DNA of 64,000 nt from Leptodactylus fallax (taxonomy: Eukaryota; Chordata; Amphibia; Anura; Leptodactylidae), in contig CAMRHE010000169.1 in assembly GCA_947044405.1 (NCBI GenBank), forward strand, positions 930,501 through 994,500, written 5' to 3'. The notes under the pieces are model-generated. The model did not search any database and was not told the DNA's origin. It was given only the letters and a program-made list of their open reading frames with translations. Positions 42,974 through 53,829 of this stretch are shown here, in pieces; position 1 is the stretch's first letter; the number at the start of each line of letters is the position of its first letter. A program made the position numbers and the translations under genes.

Positions 42974-43502
42974 TAAGTTTGTGGTTGTAAGGTGACAAAA
43001 TGTGAAAAAGTTCAAGGGTATGAATATTTTTGCAAGGCACTGTACATGTCATTTTCACTTTTTTACATTAGAGAGCTAGAAATTGGATAGATACGTTCCT
43101 AGGAGTTCTGACAATGCTATACACTATGTTTTAAAGCAAGTTAAGTTGTGGTTCATATGAAAATTTGGAATACAGTAATTGCGGCAGCAAGGAAGTCGAG
43201 ATAGAGTACCGGACACTGCAAGCAGGCCCAAAAGAGGTAAGAGAAGGTGAGTAGGAATATTTTTTTTATTTTTTACACCTCCACTGAGCCTCCACCTATT
43301 ATACTTTGAGGTCTGAAGAGACCCCAGAGTATAACGTGGCGGCCATTTTAGTTAGCCCAAGATGAATCTCCATTTGTTCGGTTTCTTAAAAACTGAACAA
43401 TTTAGAATATTTGGGTCAAACACGAATCGGTACGAGTTTGTTTGCCCATTTCTAATTCCCAGAATATAATAATTTAATTTCATTTATACAGACTAACCAG
43501 GA

Positions 43503-43571
43503 TAAATATATATGGTAACAAAGGATACATACATGGATGGATGGATAGATAGAATAATAGCTAGATAAAGG

Positions 43572-43608
<37 letters not shown>
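43503..43608. repeat. GGAT/GATA and (TA)n microsatellites
   Basis: 'atggatggatggatagatag' at about 43535-43553 is followed by about 18 TA units at 43572-43608. Confidence 0.9.
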
Positions 43609-43610
<2 letters not shown>

Positions 43611-45499
43611 TAAAACATATAACAGAAGTACATAAATAAGATATCCATAGATGGACAGCAAGGAATATATACAGACTGATCAGTATGACATTAACACTGT
43701 CATATCACATCAATAAGACATTTCCGATTTTATGTCTTATTTATTAAAACATGTCCTATTACACTTTACTCCTTGTCTTATGATGTGATCTACGACATTA
43801 TACCATATTTATAGGCAGTATATTCTTTTACATTATATTACACCGTATTTATTATTCTCTGCTTTCCTTTTTTCTGTTCTAACAGAAAACCATGTAGGTT
43901 ACAATTGGCAAACAAAAAGAAAAGATACAAAAAGTCAAAAAATCTGTGTGTGTCAGACTAATAAGCACAGAAATATACATGTTGAGAGTCACAATTGTCT
44001 TTTTTAAGAGATCTTCTTTTCTTCTGAGCTTCTTCTCTGAAAACTACAAAGTCTCTGGTACAGGGCAACGGTATGATGTTACTTCATCACTTGGATAGGT
44101 TGAGAATCAGTCCCTTGAAAATTTGTCTCTGAGTGAGGGGAATACAGGTGTGTCCATGCTTGTAAGTGTAGGTACAGAGCCCATGTTTTGTGGTAGCTGT
44201 AGCTGTTCACAATTGTCCATTAGGTAATTTTGGTACCTCTGTTCTTCAAGGAAGAGCTGTTGAGGTCTAACCCTCACCACTTGTAGGCCTTGTTGGTTGT
44301 TGGTTTACAGCTGGAAATCTTGTCAGATGATGTCCACCTCTGGGGCGATTCTCTTTACAAACACACTATAGAATCTGGTCTATTCCGTAGCTGGGGACCT
44401 CAACCACATAGGACTCCCTCCTGGAAAGTGACTACACTTGACTCTCATACAACCTGGTATGGCAGGTCACAATAGGGCCACTTTAGCAGGTCACAGAGGG
44501 AGCTACTGAACTTGGAAGTTATGGTCCACTACCCATGGCTTGTGGCATGAGGTCAAATGTGACACAGTGGCATTCCACTTCCACTACAGATAGCTGGCTC
44601 AACTCAGGAAACCATGTAGCAAACTCATCGGATGGGAAAGCACCCCCTCAATGCAGCACACACAATTTGGTATACAGTGCAGGTCTTTGCTGATGTTGGA
44701 GTCTTCTGGTTAGCTGGAGCAGTACCTGGGCACTATTGGAAACACTTGTCTTCAGTCTCTGTTGACATATGCAGCCTGCACTTAGTAAAGATAACAATCA
44801 AAACAAACCTGATTCCATTAGAAATGACTTAATAATTTAATTCAGAATAGTCCAGAATAATTCTGTCTAGAATACTCAGTCCATGACAATGCCAAATAAG
44901 GCAGCTTGTGGCTGGACACTTAAGGGGGTGCATTATAAAACTTTGCGCCACCCCTTCATCAATTGAATAAAACATGTTAAAATTGCAAATCCAACACAAC
45001 ATTTAATAACTCTGCCCAGGATGACCTATGAGATTTTCTGCTAATGGCAGTTACACTGTATTAGTTTATTCAAGGGGCTAATCTAATACTCAAATATAAC
45101 CAAATATGTTGTTTTCACATATTTTCCATATCCTCTCATCTTAAATTAATATTGCTGTTGCTCCTATGGTGCTTAATCTCATATCAGGATCATCTGAGTA
45201 ACAGTGTACATACAGTACATTGACAAATATTCAATAAAACTCTCATACGACAAATACATAGGCTGTTGGCATTCATATATTTTTAGTATAAAACCTTGAC
45301 CAATAATATTGGCTTAATCAAACCTTTCAAACTGGTATTAACAAAATTAAATGGTATATAATATTAACATAATTGACCAATACCCTTTATATTGTATATT
45401 TCAAGTTAATTCCGTACCATTTAGCAATTTTATTTGGAAATATAAATGAATACACTTCTATCCCAATAGTATGACCATGATATTCTTTCTTGTAAAACT
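43609..45499. other. Unrecognised stretch
   Basis: No gene is supported. It is AT-rich except 44000-44830, which has more balanced composition and weak long-frame potential on the minus strand but no motif I recognise; an old retroelement is possible. Confidence 0.35.
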
Positions 45500-45839
45500 C
45501 CTTTTTTCTGTATTTATAAAATAAAACTGACCCTGCAAAAAAAGATGCCTTATGCAGCCCCATATACAAAATTATATAAAAGGGTATGGCAACACATAAA
45601 TTATTTTATTTTTTTTCAAAGTTTTAGATTTTTTAAGGCATTGAAACATAACAAAAACTATATAAATTGGTATCACCATAATTGTAATGACCTGCAGAAT
45701 ACAGTCAATTTGGCTGCACAGTGAACACCATAAAGAAAGTCGCGGTATTGAAGTTTTTGCTGAATTTTTTTCCAGCTTCCCAGTACATTATATGGAATAT
45801 TAAATGGTACCATTGTGAAGTACAATTAAGCCCTCATAC

Positions 45840-47478
45840 CCATCTCTTCAACCTATCCCTAACCAATGGATCCTTCCCTTCCGCCTTCAAACATGCTACT
45901 GTCACACCTATACTTAAGAAACCCTCCCTGGACCCATCCTCTCCAGCTAACTATCGCCCCATCTCACTACTCCCGTACGCCTCAAAATTGCTGGAGCAAC
46001 ACGTCCACTCCGAACTGTCCTCCTATCTCTCGTCCAATATGCTCTTTGACAGACTACAGTCAGGCCTCAGACCCCATCACTCCACAGAAACTGCCCTAAC
46101 TAAGGTCACTAACAACCTTCTAACTGCCAAAGCCAAACGTCATTATTCTGTCCTCCTCCTCCTCGACCTCTCCTCTGCCTTTGACATAGTCGACCATTCC
46201 CTCCTGCTAGAAACTCTCTCATTCCTTGGCATCTCAGACCTGGTCCTTTCCTGTATCTCCTCATACCTCACCAACCGCACATTCAGCGTCTCCCACTCGC
46301 ACACCACCTCCCTGCCACGCCCTCTTTCTGTAGGTGTCCCCCAAGGCTCCGTCCTAGGACCCCTCCTGTTCTCAATCTACACCCTTGGCCTTGGCCAACT
46401 CATAGAATCCCATGGTTTCCATTACCATTGCTATGCTGACGACAAATATATCTCTCTGGACCAGACATTACCTCTCTGTTGTCCAGAGTCCCAGAATGTC
46501 TAGCAGCCGTAGCCAACTTTCTCTCCTCCCGCTTTCTCAAACTCAACATGGAGAAAACGGAGTTCATAATCTTCACCCCTCAATGCACGACCCCCCTACC
46601 TGACCCATATATCAAAATTAATGGAACCACTCTCACCCCAGTCCCACAGGCCCACTGCCTTGGGATAACCTTAGACTCTGACCTTTCCTTCAAGCCGCAT
46701 TTTCAAACCCTCATCACTTCCTGCCGCCTCCAACTCAAGAACATCCATCGAATCCGCTCCTTCCTCACCCCTGAAACTACAAATATGCTAGTCCACGCCC
46801 TCATAATCTCTCGCCTAGACTCCCAGCTAACACTCTTGCCCCCCTCCAGTCCACCTTAAACTGTGCTGCTCGCCTAATACACCTCTCCCCCCGTTCTTCA
46901 TTGGCCGCCCCCCTCTGTCAACCCCTTTACTGGCTACCCGTTGCCCAGCGAATAGAGTTCAAATTACTAATGCTGACATACAAAGCCATCCACAGCCTGT
47001 CCCCTCCATATATCTCCGACCTAATCTCCCACTACCTGCCCGCACGTAACCTCCAATCCTCCAAAGACCTCCTACTCCGCTCTGCTCTTATCCGCTCTTC
47101 ACACAAATGTCTTCAAGACTTCTCCCGTGCATCCCCCATACTCTGGAACTCATTACCAAGACACATAAGACTGAACCCCACAGTCACAAGCTTCAAGAAG
47201 GCCCTGAAAACTCACCTATTCAGGAAGGCCTACAACCTCCAATAACGCTACTGTCATCACAACACCACCTGAACAGCCTCTACCCCCACCTTCTGACTCT
47301 ATCCCTCTTCCCTCATAGATTGTAAGCCCTTGCGGGCAGGGCCCTATATCCCACTGTGCCAGTTGGTCTCTGTTAGCATTATCTGCTTTGTATATCTGGT
47401 GTACAGTATGTAAATCCGTAAATGTAAAGCACCATGGAATTAATGGTGCTATATAAATAAACAACAATAATAATGATA
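45840..47478 (+). mobile_element. 5'-truncated L2 retrotransposon
   Basis: It holds the RT region and a full 3' end: 'attgtaagcccttgcgggc' followed by 'ccatggaattaatggtgct' and 'atataaataaacaacaataa', the characteristic L2-type tail. The 4-bp repeat ATAC (45836-45839 and 47479-47482) is a possible target duplication. The element lies inside a TTAA-family MITE. Confidence 0.85.
45841..47245 (+). pseudogene. L2 reverse transcriptase, frameshifted
   Basis: The first frame (to 46503) shows RT motifs in order: 'SPANYRPISLLPYASKLLE', 'RLQSGLRPHHSTETALTK', 'LLLLDLSSAFDIVDH', 'GVPQGSVLGPLLF' and the catalytic YADD at 46432-46443. A frameshift just after YADD moves the thumb into the frame 46479-46859, and a deletion near 46815 moves the carboxy end ('CQPLYWLPVAQRIEFKLL', 'ILWNSLPRHIRL') into 46901-47245. 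The amino-terminal endonuclease is absent through truncation. It is inactive. Confidence 0.9.
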
Positions 47479-47842
47479 ATACGGCTGTGTGAGCAGAAAA
47501 ATAAAAAAGTTATGGCTTTTTACAAGGCAGGAAGTAAAAACGAAAATTGAAAAATGGCTGTGACAGGAAGGGGATAATGAGATTATTTTTCAAGACATAA
47601 TGTACTTTATGTTGGTGGTAAATCATTGGTGATTGGTCTTTATGTTTTGCATTTATGTATTCAAAAATATGACATTGTGAAAAATGTGTAATTTTTTATT
47701 TTGCTTGTAAGAAAGATAGTCATACCACCCAAATTCACTAATAATTAACATTTATAATATTTATCAAGTCTACTTGATGTTGGCATAATGTTTTATACCC
47801 TTTTACTTCAGCACGTGATGTCTGTGTTTTTTTCTATTTTAA

Positions 47843-48013
47843 GGCCGGGGCCCCATGTAGCATAAACGCTCGGGCAAAAACCACAACATTTTACAGTCCC
47901 TGACATGCTACGGTTTCCAAAAACGCAACGGTTTTAGGAAATTGCAGCATTTCCACTGCACAGATTTTTCTGCAATGTGTATTTTTACCCGCCACGTTGC
48001 CTTAGCCTAAAAG
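47843..48013. mobile_element. Short 'ggccccac' foldback
   Basis: The ends 'aaggccggggccccatgtag' and 'ccacgttgccttagcctaaa' are imperfect inverted repeats. The centre has 'ggtttccaaaaacgcaacgg', also seen in 25680-26260. It directly abuts the truncated left end of the next Tc1. Confidence 0.65.
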
Positions 48014-48019
48014 CCACTT

Positions 48020-49535
48020 TTTTTCTTAAAAGCAAAAAAGTTCATTTTATTTCTCATTAATGTTTCCCATCTTGACAGAAAAAAAACAGAAATGTAGATA
48101 TTTTTGCAAATTTATTAAAAAAGAAAAACTGAAATATCACATGGTCATAAGTATTCAAACCCTTTGCTCATTATTGAGTAGAAGCACCCTTTTGAGCTAG
48201 TACAGCCATGAGTCTTCTTGGGAATGATGCAACAAGTTTTTCACTTCTGGATTTGGGGATCCTCTGCCATTCTTCCTTGCAGATCCTCTCCAGTTCCATC
48301 AGGTTGGATGGTGAACGTTGGTGGACAGCCATTTTCAGGTCTCTCCAGAGATGCTCAATTTGGTTGAGGTCAGGGTTCTGGCTGGGCCAGTCAAGAATGG
48401 TCACAGAGTTGTTCCGAAGTCACTCCTTTGTTATTTTAGCTGTGTGCTTAGGGTCATTGTCTTGTTGGAAGGTGAACCTTCGGCCCAGTCTGAGGTCCAG
48501 AGCACTCTGGAAGAGGTTTTCTTCCAGGATATCTCTGTACTTGGCCGCATTCATCTTTCCTTCAATTGCAACCAGTTGTCCTGTCCCTGCAGCTGAAAAA
48601 CACCCCCATAGCATGATGCTGCCACCATCATGTTTCACTGTTGGGATTGTATTGAGCAGGTGATAAGCAGTGCCTGGTTTTCTCCACACATACCGCTTAG
48701 AATTAACGCCAAAAAGTTCAATCTTCGTCTCATCAGACCAAAGAATCTTATTTTTCATAGTCTGGGAGTCCTTCATGTGTTTTTTGGCAAACTCTATGCG
48801 GGCTTTCATGTCTTGAACTGAGGAGAGGCCTCCTTTGGGCCACTCTGTCATAAAGCCCCGACTGGTGGAGGGCTGCAATGATAGTTGACTTTGTGGAATT
48901 TTCTCCAATCTCCCTACTGCATTTCTGGAGCTCAGCCATAGTGATCTTTGGGTTCTTCTTTACCTCTCTCACCAAGACTCTTCTCCCACGATTGCTCAGG
49001 TCTAGGAAGAGTTCTGGTCGTCCCAAACTTCTTCCATTTAAGGATTATGGAGGCCACTGTGCTCTTAGGAACCTTGAGTGCTGCAGAAATTCTTTTGTAA
49101 CCTTGGCCAGATCAGTGCCTTTCCACAATTCTGTCTCTGAGCTCCTTGGGCAGTTCCTTTGACCTCATAATTCTCATTTGCTCTGACATGTACTGTGAGC
49201 TGTGAGGTCTTATATAGACAGGTGTGTGCCTTTCATAATCAAGTCCAATCAGTTTAATTAAACACAGCTGGACTCCAATGAAGGAGTAGAACCATCTCAA
49301 GGAGGATCAGAAGGAAATGGAAAGCATGTGAGTTAAATATGAGTGTCACAGCAAAGTTTTTCTTTTTTAATAAATTTGCAAAAATATCTACATTTCTGTT
49401 TTTTTTTCTGTCAAGATGAGGTGCTGAATGTACATTAATGAGAAATAAAATGAACTTTTTTGCTTTTAGCAAATGGCTGCAATGAAACAAAGAGTGAAAA
49501 ATTTAAAGGGGTCTGAATACTTTCCATACCCACTG
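48020..49535 (-). mobile_element. Tc1-like DNA transposon, left end lost
   Basis: The right end 'ctttccatacccactg' is followed by TA at 49536-49537. The inner part of the terminal repeat ('gcaaaaaagttcattttatt', 'acagaaatgtagatattttt') is present at both ends, but the outermost ~70 bp on the left is missing where the foldback at 47843-48013 adjoins. The transposase is on the minus strand. Confidence 0.88.
48171..49168 (-). pseudogene. Tc1 transposase with intact DDE residues but broken frame
   Basis: The start is at 49168; a TGA after 18 codons (49112) replaces a probable Arg codon. Further pieces are 49026-48748 ('[19 protein letters not shown]'), 48908-48420 and 48404-48171. The catalytic residues remain: '[12 protein letters not shown]', '[11 protein letters not shown]' and 'NPDLNQIEHLWRDLK'. 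Two frameshifts near 49020 and 48830 and a stop at 48420 prevent translation. The overall span of about 1 kb equals a full-length ~340-residue enzyme. Confidence 0.9.
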
Positions 49536-49916
49536 TAGACAAATGAGGGCTTGTTTTCTGCGTGACAAATTGAATTTCCCTATGGGGTAAATAACACTAT
49601 ATGTTATTAGTTAATAATGCTATATGTTGTTAGATAATACTTTTACACACTTTTACAGATTGATATAAATGATTTTTTATTTAGTTTTTTTGAGTTTTAC
49701 AGGAGCTTTTATGACATCCTATTCTAAATCCTTATGCATCATTATGTAGCTGGAACCAATTTGCAGTAAAAACAGCATCTACTCTATTGGGAAGGCTCTC
49801 TACAAAATTTTGGAGAGTCTGAAATTTGCCTATTCATCCAAAAGGGCATTTGTGAGGTGACATGCTGATGTTGGGTGAGATGGCCTGGCTTGCAATGTCT
49901 GTTCTAGTTCATCTTA

Positions 49917-50137
49917 AGGCTGAGGCCCCACATTGCGGAAACGCAACTTTTTTTGTTGCAGATTTTGCTGCGGCTTTTTGAGTCAAAGCCAGGAATGGAT
50001 TGAGCAGAAAGTAGTACTATAAGTGCTTTCTATACATTTCCCATTCCTTTTGTAGCCACTCGTGGCTTTGGCTTAATAAAATGCAGCAAAATCTGCAACA
50101 AAAAAAGCTGCGTTTCTGCAATGTGGGGCTTCAGCCT
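49917..50137. mobile_element. Short foldback MITE, 'ggccccac' family
   Basis: The arms 'aggctgaggccccacattgc' and the complement of 'gcaatgtggggcttcagcct' continue for about 56 bp through 'tttttttgttgcagattttg'. It is the best-preserved small member of the family. Confidence 0.85.
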
Positions 50138-50521
50138 AAAGGTGATAGATGGTATTGAAATCAGGACTCTGTCTGACCCTTAAAGTTTACCTCCAGTTAT
50201 GAACACTTAAGAATCTTTGTAATATATCTCATTATGGAGATCAGTTTCCTTCACCACTTATTAAACTGTTCTCCTGTTCCTTATTTTCAATCTGACTGCT
50301 TGTTTACATTAGTTTTGTCTCCGTATCCAGCTTCACACATAGAGCTTTATGGAGAATGGAGGGATGGAGTGGGATTCTCCTGCCTGCTGGTTATTTCACT
50401 TATTGCCTCATTCTGGATTCTCCTTTCTCCTAGCAGTATTAAAAGAATTCAAAATAGCAGGTGAAGAAACAGCTAGTAGTTGAGTGTCTTTTCTATCCCC
50501 CCTCTCCTCTTCATAGAATAA

Positions 50522-50972
50522 GCCTAGTTGCAGACAACTGTGTGTATTTTGCGGTCTGCAAACTAGTAATCAGTGTTCCTTTTTTGCAAACAGTGTGTCA
50601 TCAGTGTTTCTTCAGCATCAGTGCCATATGTCCACAAAAACAGACAGTGTGTCATCAGTGTGCCATCAGTGTGTGATCCGCAAAAAAATAACACAGGAGA
50701 AATCTAATGATGTCCCTAGCTTGTCCGCAAATATGGACGGCACACTGATGACACACTGAGTACATCTGTGTGCCGTCCGTGGTTTTAGTCTCCCATAGGC
50801 TTCTGTGGGCAAGTCCGTGCCTCAAACACTGAACATAATAGGACCTGCTCTATATTTGCAGTGGAGACTCACAGCCTGAACACTGATCCATGGAAATCAG
50901 GGTCATGTACATGAGCCCATAGAAATTAGTGGGTCAGGGTGCTGCACAATCTCATGCAAATGCTAACTCTGC
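50522..50972. mobile_element. Harbinger-like MITE (copy 2)
   Basis: It starts gcctagttgcagacaactgt after TAA (50519-50521) and follows the reverse complement of 42463-42973 block by block ('caaactagtaatcagtgttc', 'gtctcccataggcttctgtg', 'aataggacctgctctatat'). The right terminus is eroded. Confidence 0.7.
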
Positions 50973-51984
50973 AAGGATGTACCAGTATGTCCTTGCAGAT
51001 TTTTATGTCGACTGCCCAGATGTATATAGTCAACAGATGGTCAGCAAGAGGTTATGAGGTGAGGTTTGTCCCAATATGTTTGTTTTACTCTGTTATACTC
51101 TTAAAAAAATATATTTTTAAAATTGTTATGACACTTTTTTTTTTGGTTCAAGGGAGATTAGAACATGTGAACACTTGAATGCCTGTACAAAATACTGTAA
51201 TCCTGTGCAGTGTACTGTACATTTTACCAAATACCTATTAGATCCTGTCTCTGGCCTCCAGGCATCTGTACATAGAGGCTGTTGTTAGGACTCATACAGC
51301 AATGTCTTAGCACCCTGCAATCATGTTGCAGGGAGGTCAAAGAGGTGAGGAAAGGAGTTACATCTCTCTAACAGTTGTAGGGAAAAGCTCACACGGTGGG
51401 GTCAGCAATGACAAAGTTCACACAGGCAGTGGGTTTTAAAACTTCAACAGTGCTTTATTTAGGTGCTTCAGCACAAAACAACATTATATAAACAAAAAAA
51501 AAAAAGCCTAAGCCTGTCTGGCTCATACTAAACAATATAATGCCCCTCACTAGCCTAGTGCAGGCAAATACATATCAGCAAACACAATATTAATGTGTGC
51601 AAACCTCCATTCCAGGGGTGCTCTCTCTCCCAGCCTGCCACTTGTCAGCCCTCTTTTTGCCAGGCTCAGTAATCAATGGCAGGAAGCCTCAGCTGAGAGC
51701 ACCTGGAAGTAGGGGAAAACCCAGAAGTAGACCGGGGATGTGGACTGGAAGACTCTCACTGCCAACCTGTCCTCCAGTCCAGAAAATCAAGCCCATGTAA
51801 CATGCGTCTTCCTGGATTTCCGTTACCTCGTCTGGCTGAGGAAACCAGGCAAGATTTACACCCTGTCCAGCACTTTACCATACACTTTATCACACAGTAT
51901 TGATCACAGCATCTATAGGGTTAATCTCGCAGAATCTAAGTTATCTCTGACTCAGCAATGAGAGCCAGGGGTTGGCTTTATAAC
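50973..51984. other. Unrecognised stretch
   Basis: No gene is seen. 51360-51960 may be LTR-retroelement sequence (a 'cagtgctttatttaggtgct' block and balanced composition), but no partner copy or coding motif is seen. It resumes after the hAT insertion at 52791. Confidence 0.35.
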
Positions 51985-52782
51985 TGGAGATGAGCGAATC
52001 GAAGTCCTAGGCTCAGCAGTAACTCCGGAGCTCTTCTTCCCCAGGCCTTACTGCTGGGGCCTGTGATTGGGCGCAATGACATCATCACGCCCCCATGTGA
52101 CCGCTGAGGCCCAATCACAGGCCCCAGCATTGACGTCTGGGGAGCAGGACATCATTCGGAAGAAGATGAGCGAGAAGGACGGTCAGACTGCCAGATTCCC
52201 AGGAGAGGTGAGGTTAATATCGCTGCTCCCATTGAAGCAGCGATATTCTGATCGCTACTTCAATTGGTATACGCTGAAATACACATGTATTGCAGTGTAT
52301 AGGAGGCTGTCAGCCCGTGCAGACAGTCTCCATTCAAGGCAGGATCAACCAGGTATGCGGAGGGACAGCGATGGGGCAGACCCGGGGTCACTGGTCAGAC
52401 CCTGGGCTGCCGAATAGGAGCAGCGGCACCCCCAGAAAACATTGCGTGGGGCCGATCGGAACCCCAATATATAATAAAACCCCTGAAATGCTGTGGTCAT
52501 GTTTGACCGCGGCATCTCATGGGTTAACACCTGCGATCAGAGCGTGTGTTAGAGGACCACGGGTGTTAGAGGACAGTGCAAAGCAGGGTGCGCACACAGT
52601 TTCTGCACCATGCTTCCGCCGTGGTTTGCGGGAAGTCCTTCCCAGCAGCGCCTTACTATTAGGGCAGATGGTGGGAAGGGGTTAACGTGATTCAGTGCAA
52701 ATTAATTCGGATCAAATCGAATTGTTTTGGAAACTTCGGAGAATCGGTCGAATCCAATTTTGGAAAAATTCTCTCATCTCTA
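51985..52782. mobile_element. hAT MITE, 'TAGAGATGAGC' family (copy 2)
   Basis: The ends tggagatgagcgaatc and 'aattctctcatctcta' are inverted repeats, with the 8-bp duplication tttataac at 51977-51984 and 52783-52790. 'tgctgtggtcatgtttgacc' is shared with copy 1 (21987-22540). Inside, 'ctggggcctgtgattgggc' and its complement form a hairpin at about 52052-52130. Confidence 0.88.
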
Positions 52783-52790
52783 TTTATAAC

Positions 52791-53826
52791 CCACCTGGCA
52801 CCATTTGCACTGGCATAGTTTTTATGCCTGCTCCATTGCCGTACTGCACTATTATGGCATTGAGCATTACGCCCGGCGTAACATATTAGTGTGGTGCAGA
52901 GTGAGAACGAATTGTTGCAAACAATTTTGAGCAAACTTATTTCTGTAGGTGGGTGGCATAAACATTTTAGAGACAAAACAACATCATGCAACATTTTGAT
53001 AAATTTATCACAAATAAAGGCAACATTGCTTCCAGCAAAACTTAAAAATACAGCACATGATAAGTTTTTTCATAGTTACTATTAACTGAATGGTTACTCA
53101 AAAATAATCACAGATCTGATGAACCAATTCGTCCAGTTCAAATAAATGCAAATGTATTATGGGATATTTGGTGACTGGTCAACAAATGTATGTAAAGGAA
53201 TGTGTTATAATAAAGAGACCTAATTTTAAATCAAGTTTTTATGTTAAACATTTTCTAAGAATATGATGCTTTTTTAAAAATCCCCATGCTGATGTCTATA
53301 TTAAAAAAAAGTTATTATTTCTTTAATTTTTCACTCTGATCACTGCTGGATCTTCAGGAGGTTTTTTGCTTGTTTTTTGCAGAAATCACCTCATTATCTG
53401 CACAGGCAGGATGACAATGGCAGGTATCATCTATATATACAGTAGATAACATAGAGACCACCATTCACAGTAGATGACGGTCAAATTTTATCTACTCTTT
53501 GCTGCACAATGATCTCTGTACAGGTCACAGAACATATCATAGAAAACTCTCCCACAGACTTCAATGAACATCTTTTGTGTCTACGGTCCATGTGGCTGTT
53601 GTAAAGCATGTGTCTAAATGCTGTTAACAACAACTCAGTCAAGATGGCAGCCCACATGTACAGGAAATAGAATAAAGAAGGTCTACAATAAAAAAAAAAA
53701 AATAGATTGGAAAACAGTAATATGTTACACTATCTGGATTTAATTAATAAAATATATAGGTGATACACTCCATTTTCAGTGTCAAAACATATAATAAAGC
53801 GGCTTTACACTAGCAATACATGAACA
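52791..53826. other. AT-rich stretch without a gene
   Basis: Nothing recognisable as coding or mobile is seen, except that 52791-52830 continues the sequence interrupted at 51984. Confidence 0.4.
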
Positions 53827-53829
53827 AAT

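Larger units (their letters stand above)
40950..43042 (-). mobile_element. Tc1-like DNA transposon, interrupted, inactive
   Basis: TA at 40948-40949 and 43043-43044 flanks inverted ends 'gagtgacttgcaaaagtatt' and 'aatatttttgcaaggcactg' that run on through 'ccttgaac' and 'ttacaaccacaaactta'. The 2093-bp span includes a 511-bp insertion (42463-42973) in the right terminal repeat; without it and one TAA the element is about 1.58 kb, the normal size. Confidence 0.92.
40776..43455. repeat. Palindromic MITE split by a Tc1 element
   Basis: The left arm at 40776-40945 ('tcagaccccagagtataatg', 'tactcacctt', 'cctcttttgggcct') and the right arm at 43180-43340 are inverted copies of each other. The Tc1 element at 40950-43042 sits between them. 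The right terminus near 43430-43455 ('gtttgcccatttcta') resembles the 'TAGAGATGAGC' hAT end. Confidence 0.65.
45500..47580. mobile_element. TTAA-family MITE (copy 2), split by an L2 retrotransposon
   Basis: 45520-45839 ('ccctgcaaaaaaagatgcct', 'ctataaattggtatcacc', 'ttccagcttcccagtacat') and 47483-47575 ('aaaaataaaaaagttatggc') match successive parts of 53830-55048. The L2 insertion lies between. The left end is lost. Confidence 0.7.
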
